DNA of 64,000 nucleotides from contig CAWBGK010000011.1 of assembly GCA_963788305.1 (NCBI GenBank), positions 62,001-126,000 of the forward strand. The letters are read 5' to 3'. Under the pieces are notes generated by a model. It did no database searches, was not told where the DNA came from, and saw only the letters and a list, made by a program, of their open reading frames with translations. Of this stretch, positions 21,463-31,415 are shown in pieces (positions within the stretch are counted from its first letter, which is position 1; each line of letters opens with the position of its first letter). The DNA comes from UTCFX2 sp963788305. Lineage in GTDB: Bacteria; Chloroflexota; Anaerolineae; Anaerolineales; UBA4823. A program made the translations under genes and the position numbers.

Positions 21463-22741
21463 TTATTTCTCTTCGGTCAGAGTTTCCAGGAATTCGATAT
21501 TGTCTGCTGTCCGCTGCAGCCGCTGCAGGATTGCCTCGGTCGCAGTCGATGGATCCAGGCCGGCGCCATGCGGTGGTGCCTGGACCATCTGATCGTACAT
21601 TCTCCGCATCGTCCAGACGCGCGGGGTGATATCCGGCCCCAGCAGCAGCTCTTCTCGCCGGGTGGATGAGCGTTCAATGTCGATTGCCGGGAAGACGCGC
21701 CGTTCCTGGAGCCTTCGGGAAAGGTGAAGCTCCATGTTGCCAGTGCCCTTAAGCTCTTCATAAACGACATCGTCCATCCGCGAGCCAGTGTCGACCAGGC
21801 AGGTCGCGATGATCGTCAGCGAGCCGCCTTCCTCGATGTTGCGGGCTGCGCCAAAAAAGCGCTTGGGCGGGTAGAGCGCCGATGGATCGATGCCGCCGGA
21901 AAGCGTTCGGCCCGATGGGGTGACCACCAGGTTATAAGCCCGTGCCAGGCGGGTGATCGAATCCATCAAAATGGCCACGTCCCGGCCGATCTCTACCAGC
22001 CGCTTGGCTCGCTCCAATGCCATCTCGGCGACGCGGACGTGCGAGGTCACCGGCTCATCAAATGTCGATGAGATCACCTCAGCCTCCACCGAGCGGTCCA
22101 TGTCAGTCACTTCCTCCGGGCGCTCACCGATCAATGCGACCATTAAGTGCACTTCCGGGTATTTCGTTGAGATCGAGTTCGCCATCTGCTTCAAGATTGT
22201 CGTCTTGCCCGCCTTTGGAGGCGAAACGATCAAGCCGCGTTGGCCGCGCCCAACAGGGGTTACCAGGTTGATCAGGCGAGTAGCCAGGGTGTGTCGATCG
22301 GTCTCCAGATCGTAGCGTCGGTCAGGGAAAATCGGCGTCAGCGATTCAAAGGTCGGTCGGTATTTCAACTCCTCGGCATTGATTCCGTTGACCGATTCAA
22401 CCTTGAGAAGCCCGTAATGGCGCTCTGATTTCGCGCGGCGGTCGCACCTGACCGATCACCAGGTCCCCATTTCGCAGGTTGTAGCGCCGGATCTGGGATT
22501 GAGAGACGTAGACGTCATAAGGTCCCGGCTGGTAATGACCTGAGCGCAGGAAGCCTATCCCTTCGCTCATGATTTCTAGGATCCCGCCGCGCAGCTCCAG
22601 GCCCTGGCGCTCGGCTTCCGCCTGTTGGATTTTTAAGATCAGGTCTTCCTTCTTCATCCGGTTGGCGTTCTGGACGTCCAGATCACGTGCCATTTGGCGC
22701 AACGCGGCGAGAGATGCATTTTCTAATTCAAGTACTTTCAT
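21463..22741 (-). CDS. rho: Transcription termination factor Rho, frameshifted
   Basis: Rho is the hexameric RNA helicase that ends transcription at Rho-dependent sites. The N-terminal Rho-N helices (LRQMARDLDVQNANRMKKEDL) and cold-shock-like RNA-binding domain (LEIMSEGIGFLRSG, YDVYVSQSQIRRYNLRNGD) are followed by the ATPase domain. That domain has GRGQRGLIVSPPKAGKT (Walker A) and AILMDSITRLARAYN (Walker B). The frame changes near 22422 (one extra A). The repaired length is about 425 residues, close to the usual 419-430. Confidence 0.96.
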
Positions 22742-23009
22742 ATTAACCTGTTAATCTATCTGAAGGGGTATAGGGATCATTCCAATGAATTTATGATTGG
22801 ATCGAGTATTTATCGAAAATAACCAGCGCGGAAAAACGCCGGGAATAAGACGAACAGAATGTTTGGCTAGAATAATAAAACAAGATTAGAACACCAACCG
22901 AGGGAATTCAAATTATCGAGATAAATGGAACGCTGAGTGTAAAACGAGCTAAGCTCAATAGAAAATCAGGAGCTTCCCCATTCCCGCACATTATACCACA
23001 ATAAAAGAT

Positions 23010-23594
23010 TTATCCATCTTCTCGCTTAAGCCAGCGGTCCAAACCCGCCGGCGGGTGGTAGCTTAACATGGCGTCCAGCAGCGATTCCGGGTCCTCCTGG
23101 CACAGGAAAAGAGCTCGGTGCTCGTCATAAATAAAACCGTGCTTCCGGGCATGCTCGACCATTGCGAGCAGCGGTCCAAAGTACCCTCCGCTATTCAAGA
23201 GCCCAACCGGCTTGCTGTGCAGTCCGATCTGCGCCCAGGTCAGGATCTCGAACAATTCCTCAAAGGTCCCATATCCACCCGGCAGCGCTATAAATCCATC
23301 CGCGCGTTTCGCCAGCCGCAGCTTGCGTTCGTGCATCGAATCGACCACTTCCAGGCGGCTCAGCCCCTTATGGCAAAGCTGCGGCGTGTTGAACATCCTC
23401 GGGATCACGCCGATCACCGTGCCGCCGGCTTGGATCGCCCCGTCGGCCACCGCGCCCATCAGTCCGGTCGACCCGGCTCCATACCAAAGCTCCAGCCCCC
23501 TCTTTGCGATCGCTGCACCCATGTGCGCAGCCGCATCCAGGAAAGCCTGTCCAATCCGGTCCGATGAACCACAGTAAACGCAGATAGATTCCAT
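23010..23594 (-). CDS. LOG-family protein (cytokinin-type nucleoside 5'-monophosphate phosphoribohydrolase)
   Basis: The 194-residue intact protein has a Rossmann-like fold. It carries the family motif PGGYGTFEELFE and an upstream YGAGSTGLMGAVADGA nucleotide site. LOG enzymes remove ribose 5'-phosphate from adenine-type nucleotides; in bacteria the physiological substrate is often unknown. ATG 23594 (MESICVYCGSS) fits the family start. The 268 bases between it and rho are A/T-rich and hold no gene that I can see. Confidence 0.9.
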   Translation of the reverse strand: MESICVYCGSSDRIGQAFLDAAAHMGAAIAKRGLELWYGAGSTGLMGAVADGAIQAGGTVIGVIPRMFNTPQLCHKGLSRLEVVDSMHERKLRLAKRADGFIALPGGYGTFEELFEILTWAQIGLHSKPVGLLNSGGYFGPLLAMVEHARKHGFIYDEHRALFLCQEDPESLLDAMLSYHPPAGLDRWLKREDG

Positions 23595-23684
23595 TATCTT
23601 AACCTGCAAACTCGGGATGATTTCCGCCTATTATAGTTTAATTTTCCTCGATTGGAGCCCGGTGCATAAAATGTCCGCCTCCTT

Positions 23685-24302
23685 TCAAACTTCAGTTTCC
23701 CATTCCAGCGCATTCCCCGCCCCGCGAAAAAATAGATTCACAAAAAAATCAGCCGCCTCGTCCCCACTGTAGGGCAGATCCTTTTCCAGCCACCAGGTGA
23801 TAAAACCCAGCATCGCGCTTGCGAAATACCCCGCCACCACATCCAGCGGCATCTCCGGGTTCTCAATCGTTCTTCCCCCCATCCGGCGGATAAAAAATTC
23901 GACCGCCGCCTCGTGGATGATATCGCGCATCCGGCTGGTCGCCCGGCTGCCAACTTCTCCTTTCAGGATGATCCGGTACAGGTCGCGGTTCTCCGCAGCA
24001 TGGTTGAAGGCGATCGAGACCGGGTGCGTCCGGTTGCGCCATCCCTCGGGCCCATCTCCGAACATCCCCGCGATCTGGCTCTTCAAATCGGAGGCAATCG
24101 CTTCCAGGCTCTCGACCAGCAGCTCTTCCTTATCCCGGTAATGTAAATAAAAGGTCGTTCGACCCAGGTCCGCCTTCTCGGTGATGTCCTCAATCGTCAC
24201 AGCGCTGTAGCCTCGTTCGAGGATCAGCGCCATCAAGGCTTCGCGCAGCTGGCGGCGCGTCCGGCTCACTCTTCGATCTGCCCTGGCTTTCTCTGTCTCC
24301 AT
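23685..24302 (-). CDS. TetR-family transcriptional regulator
   Basis: The 205-residue protein has the TetR helix-turn-helix at residues 12-58 (LREALMALILERGYSAVTIEDI, then KADLGRTTFYLHYRDKEEL). The C-terminal ligand domain is less conserved (FASAMLGFITWWLEKDLPYS). It is divergent from the two ABC ATPase genes and the FtsX permease gene, with a palindrome between them. It probably represses that exporter until a substrate binds. Confidence 0.93.
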   Translation of the reverse strand: METEKARADRRVSRTRRQLREALMALILERGYSAVTIEDITEKADLGRTTFYLHYRDKEELLVESLEAIASDLKSQIAGMFGDGPEGWRNRTHPVSIAFNHAAENRDLYRIILKGEVGSRATSRMRDIIHEAAVEFFIRRMGGRTIENPEMPLDVVAGYFASAMLGFITWWLEKDLPYSGDEAADFFVNLFFRGAGNALEWETEV

Positions 24303-24320
24303 CACCTCATCCTGTACATC

Positions 24321-24336
24321 TGTTCATAAATGGACA
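24321..24336. promoter_or_regulatory. Candidate TetR operator
   Basis: TGTTCATAAATGGACA is a near-perfect palindrome (TGT-CAT-AA-ATG-ACA, with one mismatch pair) in the divergent tetR/ABC gap, 19 bases upstream of the exporter promoter. A further half-site (ATGAACATGG) lies near 24397. Confidence 0.45.
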
Positions 24337-24354
24337 TTCGCTTCCAACTCTGAA

Positions 24355-24382
24355 TTGACAGTTCGGATCTTCTGTTTATAAT
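24355..24382 (+). promoter_or_regulatory. Strong promoter of the ABC exporter operon
   Basis: Consensus TTGACA (24355-24360) and consensus TATAAT (24377-24382) are separated by 16 bases, ahead of a short leader frame and the first ABC gene. Confidence 0.75.
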
Positions 24383-24396
24383 CAGGAGATCGTCAA

Positions 24397-24462
24397 ATGA
24401 ACATGGTGTCTATTTTATTACAGATTGTTCAACACTTCAAGCTGCTGTCTTTCGTCGAATAA
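24397..24462 (+). CDS. Possible 21-residue leader peptide
   Basis: A short frame MNMVSILLQIVQHFKLLSFVE has its own ribosome site (CAGGAGATCG) 7 bases upstream. It ends 11 bases before the first ABC ATPase start. It may be a translated leader or small amphipathic membrane peptide; it could also be chance. No terminator is visible between it and the ABC gene. Confidence 0.3.
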   Translation: MNMVSILLQIVQHFKLLSFVE

Positions 24463-24473
24463 ATCGGTTTCCC

Positions 24474-25205
24474 ATGTCGCTCCTGCTGCGAAATTCCTCC
24501 CTCTCGCCAAATCCCGAATCTCTTCCTCCGCTCATCCGGCTGGAGCATGTAGATAAAGATTACCCCACGCCAAACGGACCCTTCCGCGCCTTGAATGATG
24601 TCAATGTCGAGATCGAGCCTGCTGAATTTGTCGCGATCGTCGGCAAATCCGGCTCCGGCAAGACAACGTTAATCAACATGATCACGGGCGTGGACCACGC
24701 AACCAGCGGTGAAGTGCTGGTCGGCGGGATCAATTTGCGCCAGATGAACGAAACCGAGATCTCGCTCTGGCGCGGCCGGAACCTTGGCGTCATTTACCAG
24801 GCTTTCCACCTGCTGCCAGGACTCTCACTGCTCGACAATATCATGCTGCCGATGGACTTCTGCGGTCTCTACCAGCCTCGCCGGAGTCGCGAGCTCGCCA
24901 TGGAGCTGCTGCGCCAGGTGGACCTCCAGGACCACGCCGGCAAACGCCCTGCCCAAATTTCTGGGGGCCAGCAGCAGCGCGTCGCAATCGCCCGCGCCCT
25001 CGCCAATGATCCGCCGCTTATCGTCGCCGACGAGCCGACGGGACGCCTGGATTCGCTGACGGCCGAATCTATATTCCGCATCTTTGAAGCGCTGGTTTCA
25101 CAGGGAAAAACCATCTTGATGGTCACCCACGACATGGTCTTGTCTCACAAGGTTTCCCGCACGCTTCAGATCATCGACGGCCGAGTTATGCCCTATGCCA
25201 GCTGA
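24474..25205 (+). CDS. ABC transporter ATP-binding protein (MacB/LolD type)
   Basis: The intact 243-residue ATPase has Walker A GKSGSGKT, the Q-loop YQAFHLLPGL, the signature SGGQQQRVAIARAL and Walker B LIVADEPTGRLDS with the H-loop MVTHD. This subfamily powers FtsX-type permeases that move lipids, lipoproteins or peptides. The next ATPase gene overlaps its 3' end (25195), so the two are translationally coupled. Two different ATPases probably form a heterodimer with the following FtsX permease. Confidence 0.95.
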   Translation: MSLLLRNSSLSPNPESLPPLIRLEHVDKDYPTPNGPFRALNDVNVEIEPAEFVAIVGKSGSGKTTLINMITGVDHATSGEVLVGGINLRQMNETEISLWRGRNLGVIYQAFHLLPGLSLLDNIMLPMDFCGLYQPRRSRELAMELLRQVDLQDHAGKRPAQISGGQQQRVAIARALANDPPLIVADEPTGRLDSLTAESIFRIFEALVSQGKTILMVTHDMVLSHKVSRTLQIIDGRVMPYAS

Positions 25206-26281
25206 CTCCTTCGACCTGCCAACAGCATTGGCTCAACCTGGGGAGCCGGTGATCCGGATGCGCGGAATCACCAAGGTCTTCTCTTCGGCGGCAGGCCAGG
25301 TCGCTGTCTTGAAAGGCATTGACATCGACGTGCGCCAGGGCGAGTTCGTCTCGGTGGTGGGGCGCTCCGGAAGCGGAAAATCCACGCTGGTCAATATGCT
25401 CACCCGGATCGACCGTCCCACATCCGGGACCGTCCAGGTCGGCAGCGTCATGATCAAAGACCTGCCCGAAGGAAAAATGGCGATCTGGCGCGGTAAAAAC
25501 ATGGGAGTCGTGTTCCAGTTCTTCCAGCTCTTGCCCATGCTGACCCTGGTCGAGAATGTGATCCTCCCGATGGATTTCTGCAACGTCTACCCACCTGCCA
25601 GCCGGGAAAAACGCGCCCTTGAGCTGCTTGAGCGGGTCGGCTTGGAGAAGTTGGCCTACAAGCTGCCGGGCGCTGTCTCTGGCGGTCAGCAGCAGAGCGC
25701 TGCCGTCGCCCGCGCCCTTGCCAATGACCCCCCGATCCTGATCGCAGACGAGCCGACCGGCAACCTGGATTCGAGCACTGCCGAACAGGTGATCGGGATT
25801 TTTGAAGAGCTGATCGCCCAGGGCAAGACCGTCCTGATGGTGACCCACGACCAGGTTCTGGCGCAGCGCACCTCCCGCATCCTGCTGATCTCAGATGGCG
25901 AGCTGGTCGACGAGGCGGTCGCCAGGGCTTTTCCCAGGGGGGCCCACCCGACCTTGCTTCACCTGAGCAAGTTGGCCAAGCGCGTTCATCTGTCGCCTGG
26001 TGAAGCCCTTCCGGATATCCTCGACCTTTCAAACGCCCAGATCTTGGTCGTCTCAAAAGGGGACCTGTTCCAGACCGGCTCCAATCCCAAAGCCCTCCTG
26101 GGCCCAGGGAGTGTTTTGGACCCTTCCACCCGGTCAGTCGAGCGCCTCCGCTCTGCTGATCAAGGCGCGGAGCTCCTCGTCCTGCCGCGAGCCGATGTTC
26201 AGCCTCTCCTGATTCGGCTGATCCATCGCCCAGCATTACAAGGTATCCAGGCAAGAGCGCCTCCGCTCAAGTCTCAGCTGA
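25195..26281 (+). CDS. ABC transporter ATP-binding protein with C-terminal cyclic-nucleotide-binding-like domain
   Basis: The N-terminal 230 residues are a MacB-type ATPase: Walker A GRSGSGKST, signature SGGQQQSAAVARAL and Walker B LIADEPTGNLDSS. About 130 residues follow that read like a Crp-type cupin (LSPGEALPDILDLSNAQILV, then VSKGDLFQTGSNPKALLGPGS and AELLVLPRADVQPLL). The 3' end changes frame near 26230. The repaired frame stops at 26281, 21 bases before the permease start, giving about 361 residues. The signature motif ends QQQSAAVA instead of QQQRVAIA, losing the usual Arg. The extra domain may gate transport by a bound ligand. Confidence 0.85.
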
Positions 26282-26302
26282 CGGACCAGGGGAGGATCAA
26301 TA

Positions 26303-28714
26303 ATGCGCCCGCGCTGGAAAAAGGTCCTCTCAGACCTGTTCAGCCATAAAATCCGCTCGCTGCTGGTGATCGCTTCGATTGCCGTCGGCCTCTTCGCGGT
26401 CGGCATGACGACCACGACCTATGTGATCCTGGCTTCGGACATCCGTTCCGGCTATCTGGACGCCAATGCCGCCAACATCCAGGTTGTATCGTCGCTTTTC
26501 AACGACGAGTTCGTCGAGCGCATCGAGCGGGTCGAAGGCGTCCTCGATGCTCAGGGCGCACATAACCTCAACCTGCGCGTTCGGGTGTCCGAAAACGAGT
26601 GGAAGCCCATCAGCCTGAAAGCCCTGACCCCCGATGATATGAAGGATCAGGCCGTCAACAAGGTCAGGCTGGTGGAAGGTGTCTGGCCGCCTGAAGATAA
26701 ACAGATCGTCCTGGATGTCAATAAAATGGCCGAAACCGGGGCGAGCCTGGGGGACGAGCTCGAGGTCAGGCTCCCCTCCGGGGTCGTGCGGCCCATGCAG
26801 GTGGTTGGGGTCGTGCGCGACCAGACGATCGGCGCTGATAGCGGCGAAGGTGGTTTCTTTCTCGCCCCAATTCAGGGTTACATCACCACGGATACCCTGC
26901 CCTGGCTGGAAATCCCAAAGGGGTTCAACACGCTCTATGCAGTCGTCTCCCAGGATCAGGAAGATCGTGCCGGGATCCGCCTCATTGCTGACGCGATCCT
27001 GGAGGAATTCGAGCAAAATGGAGTTGCGACCCTGAGCTCAGTCGTCCGCCGCAGCACAGACCACCCCAACCTGCCCTACGTGGATGCGATGGTCGCGGTG
27101 ATCTACTCGCTTGGCCTGCTCGTTGTTTTTCTCAGCGGTTTTCTGATCACCAACACGCTTTCTTCCCTGCTCAACCAGCAGATCGAGCAGATCGGGATCA
27201 TGAAGACCGTCGGCGCGAGCCGCAGGCAGATTGCGCTCATCTACATGCTGCTGATTCTGGTGTTCAGCCTGATCGCGCTGGTCATTGCTCTCCCCGCCTC
27301 AAAACAGGCCGCGCTGGCGCTGCTCGAGTGGTTGGCCGTAAAGATCAATTTCGAGATGCAGGGCCTCCGGCCGGTTCCGATCTCTGATCTGGTGGTGACA
27401 CTGATCGCGCTGATTGTGCCCCAGATCGCGGGCATCTTCCCGATCCTGCATGGGACGCGCATATCCGTCCGTGAAGCGCTCAGCGGGACGGCTTCCACCC
27501 GCAAGGAAGGCAGCGGCCGGGTCTTCCGGCTTTTGGCGAAAGTCCGCGGCCTCTCTCGCCCGCTGCTGATCTCGCTCAGAAACACCTTCCGGCAGCGCCT
27601 CCGCCTGGCGCTCACGCTGCTGACCCTCTCGCTGGGCGGCGCGATCTTTATCGCATCCTTCAACGTGCGTTTTTCAATCGAAAACTATATCGATCGCTTG
27701 GGCCGCTATTTCGTCGCAGATGTCAACCTGACCTTCGACCAGTCCTACCGGATCGAGCGCGTGACGAACGATCTGATGCAGGTTACCGGAATCGGGCGGG
27801 TCGAAGGCTGGGCCGGGACGCTGGCGCAGGTGGTTGGAGACGACGGCAAGCCCGGCGAGAGCATCCAGATGCTCGCCCCTCCTGCAGTCAGCGAGCTGAT
27901 CGAGCCGATCCTGTTGGAAGGACGCTGGATCGAGCCCGGCGACCAAAACGCCGTGGTGCTCAGCGAGCTTTTCCGGACCGATTATCCAGAAATCAAGGTA
28001 GGAGACACGGTTCGCTTGAAAGTCGCTGGCGAAGAATCCGATTGGACCGTGGTCGGTTTCTTCCAGTTTGCCGGCAGGAGCGCCGGCCTGTTTGCCTATG
28101 CCAGCTACGATTATCTGGCCGGGCTGACCGGCACGCTCGGGCGCTCCGGCTTCTATCGCCTCGTGGCCGCCGATCCGGACCTGAGCCAGGACGACCGCGA
28201 GTGGCTGGGCAGGCAGGTCGAAGCCCATCTCAGCAGGCTGGGATACGAGCTCAGCGAGGTGTCAGCCGGCTCAGCAATCAAAGATGACACATCCAAAGGG
28301 CTGAACATCCTCACTACATTTTTGATGATTATGTCGCTGCTGATGGCTGTCGTCGGCAGCATCGGGCTGACCGGCACGATGAGCCTGAACGTGATGGAGC
28401 GCACCCGCGAGATCGGCGTGATGCGCGCCATCGGCGGCTCCGACCGCGCGATCATGAAGATCGTGCTGGTCGAAGGCGCCCTGATCGGGCTGATCTCCTG
28501 GCTTCTGGCTTCGCTGGCCGCCCTCCCGATCAGCAAAATGCTCGCCGACCTGATCTTTCAGATCATCTTCGATAATGATGCCATCCTGGCATTCACCCCC
28601 ACCGGCACCCTGATCTGGCTCGGGATCGTGCTTGCCCTGTCGGTTGTTGCCAGCGCCCTCCCGGCCTACAACGCTTCCAGGCTCACCATTCGTGAGGTTC
28701 TTTCATACGAATAA
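26303..28714 (+). CDS. FtsX-family ABC permease with two FtsX domains
   Basis: The intact 803-residue membrane protein is built like MacB/LolC relatives. It has a first membrane helix at about residues 15-40, a large extracytoplasmic MacB-PCD-like domain, and three helices at about 255-390. A second copy follows, with helices at about 430-455 and 680-790. The conserved cytoplasmic motif IGIMKTVGASRRQIA and its second copy IGVMRAIGGSDRAIMK contact the ATPases. A ribosome site (GGGGAGGATCAATA) precedes the ATG. With the two ATPases it should form an efflux or lipid-export machine under TetR control. Confidence 0.93.
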   Translation: MRPRWKKVLSDLFSHKIRSLLVIASIAVGLFAVGMTTTTYVILASDIRSGYLDANAANIQVVSSLFNDEFVERIERVEGVLDAQGAHNLNLRVRVSENEWKPISLKALTPDDMKDQAVNKVRLVEGVWPPEDKQIVLDVNKMAETGASLGDELEVRLPSGVVRPMQVVGVVRDQTIGADSGEGGFFLAPIQGYITTDTLPWLEIPKGFNTLYAVVSQDQEDRAGIRLIADAILEEFEQNGVATLSSVVRRSTDHPNLPYVDAMVAVIYSLGLLVVFLSGFLITNTLSSLLNQQIEQIGIMKTVGASRRQIALIYMLLILVFSLIALVIALPASKQAALALLEWLAVKINFEMQGLRPVPISDLVVTLIALIVPQIAGIFPILHGTRISVREALSGTASTRKEGSGRVFRLLAKVRGLSRPLLISLRNTFRQRLRLALTLLTLSLGGAIFIASFNVRFSIENYIDRLGRYFVADVNLTFDQSYRIERVTNDLMQVTGIGRVEGWAGTLAQVVGDDGKPGESIQMLAPPAVSELIEPILLEGRWIEPGDQNAVVLSELFRTDYPEIKVGDTVRLKVAGEESDWTVVGFFQFAGRSAGLFAYASYDYLAGLTGTLGRSGFYRLVAADPDLSQDDREWLGRQVEAHLSRLGYELSEVSAGSAIKDDTSKGLNILTTFLMIMSLLMAVVGSIGLTGTMSLNVMERTREIGVMRAIGGSDRAIMKIVLVEGALIGLISWLLASLAALPISKMLADLIFQIIFDNDAILAFTPTGTLIWLGIVLALSVVASALPAYNASRLTIREVLSYE

Positions 28715-29869
28715 GGCCTGACCAAGCAGCCGTTTCACGCTCTCCGCCAGGATCGCCGTCCCCACCTTCAAACATCCCTCGTCGATGTCGAAACGTGGGT
28801 TGTGGATCAGGCGCTCATCGCCATCGATCCGGCAGCCCAGCGAGAACATCGCCCCCGGCGCGATCTCCGAGAAACACCCGAAATCCTCCGCCCCCAGCCC
28901 GTTCAGCGGCGGCAGCACCGCCTCGCTTCCCAGCAGGTCCACGGCAGTCTGTCGGATCAGTTCGACCACCCCTTCGTCGTTGATCATCGGCGGCGTGCCG
29001 ATCTCGATCTTCAGCGAATAATCGCCGCCCAGCGTCCTTGCGATCTCAAACGCCCGCCCAATCTCGGCGTGGATCTTTGCTTGTACCGCCGGGTCCATGA
29101 AGCGGATCGTCCCGTTCAGCTCCACCTGGTCCGGGATCACGTTCTCAGCCTGCCCGGCGTGCACGCTCCCGACGCTGACCACCGCCGGCGCAAACGGGTC
29201 CAGCCGCCGCGAGACGATCGCGTTCAGCGCCAAAATCACGTGCGCCGCGATGTGGATCGGGTCCACCACGTCGTGCGGTCTGGCGCCGTGCCCGCCCTTC
29301 CCGAGGATCGTCGCAAACCACGAATCGACCCCGCCCGATGCCGGGCCGCTCTCCACCCGGATGCACCCCACCGGCGTCGATGGGTCCACGTGCAGCGCGA
29401 TGATGCGGTCCACCCCTTCCATCGCCCCGTCCCGGATCATCATCGGCGCTCCGCTCACCCCCTCCGGGCCGTTTGCTTCCTCTGACGGCTGGAACAGGAA
29501 CCGCACCGTCCCCTTAAGGTCTTCTTTCGCAAGCAGCTTTGCAGCGCCTAGCGCCATCGCCGTGTGGGCGTCGTGCCCGCAGGCGTGCATGAACCCCGGC
29601 CGCTCCGAGGCGTACGGCGTGTCGTTGGCCTCAATCACCGGCAGCGCGTCCATGTCCGCCCGCACCCCGATCACAGGCCTGCCCTGCCCCAGCTCTGCCG
29701 CTACCCCTGTCTTCCCGACCCCTCGCTTAACCCGATATCCCAGCGACTCCAGCACCTCCGCCACCCTGGCAGAGGTATGGTGCTCCTGAAAACCGAGCTC
29801 CGGGTAGCGGTGGAATTCCCGCCTCCACTCCGAAAGCTGTGTTTCGATCTCTTTTGCTTTGTTAATCAT
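28703..29869 (-). CDS. M20D amidohydrolase (hippurate/N-acyl-amino-acid hydrolase type)
   Basis: This intact 388-residue zinc hydrolase has the metal-binding motifs VRADMDALPV and HACGHDAHTA, the catalytic Glu in FQPSEEA, and the dimerisation-domain motifs GGHGARPH and GLGAEDFG. The family cuts N-acyl or amide bonds of amino acids. It is the last gene of the MttB operon, so its likely job is to free the methylated amine or amino acid from a conjugate. Its stop overlaps that of the convergent FtsX gene. Confidence 0.92.
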   Translation of the reverse strand: MINKAKEIETQLSEWRREFHRYPELGFQEHHTSARVAEVLESLGYRVKRGVGKTGVAAELGQGRPVIGVRADMDALPVIEANDTPYASERPGFMHACGHDAHTAMALGAAKLLAKEDLKGTVRFLFQPSEEANGPEGVSGAPMMIRDGAMEGVDRIIALHVDPSTPVGCIRVESGPASGGVDSWFATILGKGGHGARPHDVVDPIHIAAHVILALNAIVSRRLDPFAPAVVSVGSVHAGQAENVIPDQVELNGTIRFMDPAVQAKIHAEIGRAFEIARTLGGDYSLKIEIGTPPMINDEGVVELIRQTAVDLLGSEAVLPPLNGLGAEDFGCFSEIAPGAMFSLGCRIDGDERLIHNPRFDIDEGCLKVGTAILAESVKRLLGQALFV

Positions 29870-29901
29870 GGCATTTTTCCCTATTATTCTTAAGTACTTC
29901 T

Positions 29902-30000
29902 TCGCGTCCTTCGCGCTCTTTGCGGTTCAATCTTTTCTTTCAATCTTCACTTTTAAGCTCTTTCTATGCGTCCTTCGCGCCCTTTGCCGTTCAATCTTTA
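29902..30000. repeat. Two copies of a dispersed intergenic repeat of the CTTCGCG / CTTTGCGG type
   Basis: Copies at 29902-29936 and 29967-30000 share the pattern GCGTCCTTCGCG, then C(T/C)CTTTGC(G/C)GTTCAATCTT. Similar text, usually read as CTTTGCGTCCTTTGCG, occurs between genes in many unrelated bacterial genomes. The repeats fill the gap between mttB1 and the M20D gene. Confidence 0.7.
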
Positions 30001-31415
30001 ATCCTTCCCCAACACCCTCTCCGCCTCCCTCAGGATCGCATCCAGCTCCCGCTCCTGCTCCGGCAGCAGCGGTTCCACAGTATGCTCCCGCAGAATCCGC
30101 TCGGCCTCCGCCTGGGCGCGCTCGGCCATGTTCTCGCGTCCCTCCCGCTCCCAGCTCTCCCAGGTGCGCCGCTCCGCCAGCCGGGTGGGCAGCAGCTCGC
30201 CAGCCCGCAGCGTGCGCATCGTGTGTCGCTGGGTCAGGAAATTGCGCGACCCCTTCCATCGCAGCTGCGATCACATCCACCGCCAGCGTATCCTCATCGA
30301 CCTCAAAACCTCGCTTCAAGCGCCTGACGCTCGCCGCGATCTCGCTGTCGATGACCATCTGGGCGTGCGATCCCATCACACCGGCTTCCATCTCGCCGAT
30401 CCCTGAAAGCTCGTCCGCGCCGGCCAGCGCCGGGATCGTCGCGTTCAAGCTCCGCTCGAAACCGTTCTGCAGGTCCGGCACGTGCGAGTTCGTCGAAAAA
30501 CCGTAGACGTTCACCGGCAGCCCGTAGCGGTGTCCGATTGCGACCGTCCCGGCCGAGGCCAGCCCCAGCTCGACCCCGCCCCAGACCGAGATCCCGGAGC
30601 GCGGCTCCATCATCGCCAGCCGGCCGCAGTACACGATCGGCAGGCCGGGTCGGGCTACCTGGGCCAGCACGATCGTCGCCAGCACCTCGGCGTTCTGCTG
30701 CGCCAGCGCTCCCGCAATCGAGAGTGGTGCGGTCGTCCCGGCCGTCGGGCAGGGCAGCGGCGTGAGCACCACCCCCGCCCGCGCCACCTCCAGGATCGCC
30801 CCCACCGCATCTTCGGGAAATGTCAGCGGGCTGACCGGCGAAATCCCCAGCGAAAGCACCTCCTGCGCTGGTCCGACCACCTCAGCCATCCGGATCAAGA
30901 ATTCGACCTCCGCCGCGGTCTGCAGCCCGGGTCCCTGGAGCGGCTTAACCGTATAACCGAGGGCGTGGCGGTACATCGCCAGCGACATCACGCTTCCTGG
31001 CACGTCTTGCGGTGTATAAAATGGCGTGATCGTCGTCGCCCCTTCGAGCGCGTCCAGTAGCAGGGTGCTGTCGCGCACGTCCTGCAGGATGGCCCCGCGC
31101 CGCTTTTTCGTCCTGTGGTCGTAAATGTCCCGCGCTCCGCCCAGGTTGTGCCAGTGCAGCCCGCCGTCGCCGAGCGTCTTTACGCTCCCACCCCGTGCCG
31201 AGCAGCCTGACCTGTCCGACGCAGTGTGCCAGCATCCCCTCAACCAGCTCTGCCGGCAGCAGCACCCTGTCCGCCTTTACCCTTGCCCCGTACCCGGTCA
31301 GGATTTCCCGCCCCTCCGGGTGGCTCAGCACGATCCCGGTCTCGGATAAAATCCGCAGCGTCGCCTCATGGATGGCTTCAACCTCCTCAGCGCTCAGCAG
31401 CTCGATTTTCATCAT
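29998..31415 (-). CDS. Trimethylamine-methyltransferase (MttB)-family protein, non-pyrrolysine, copy 1, frameshifted
   Basis: MttB-superfamily enzymes (COG5598) transfer a methyl group from a quaternary or tertiary amine to a corrinoid protein. Family traits are the N-terminal LSAEEVEAIHEATLRILSETG, LGGARDIYDHRT, TTAPLSIAGALAQQNAE and the TIM-barrel end GEMEAGVMGSHAQMVID. No in-frame UAG is seen, so it is not a pyrrolysine enzyme. The frame changes near 31190 and 30240, one extra base each; about 471 residues result. Its start overlaps the S9 peptidase stop. Known non-Pyl relatives act on glycine betaine, proline betaine, carnitine or butyrobetaine; this substrate is unknown. Confidence 0.88.

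Noticed and set aside
22742..23009. A regulatory RNA or small gene in the A/T-rich gap upstream of rho
   Set aside because: No frame with a ribosome site, no clear hairpin series and no recognisable riboswitch core was found; it may hold only the rho promoter.
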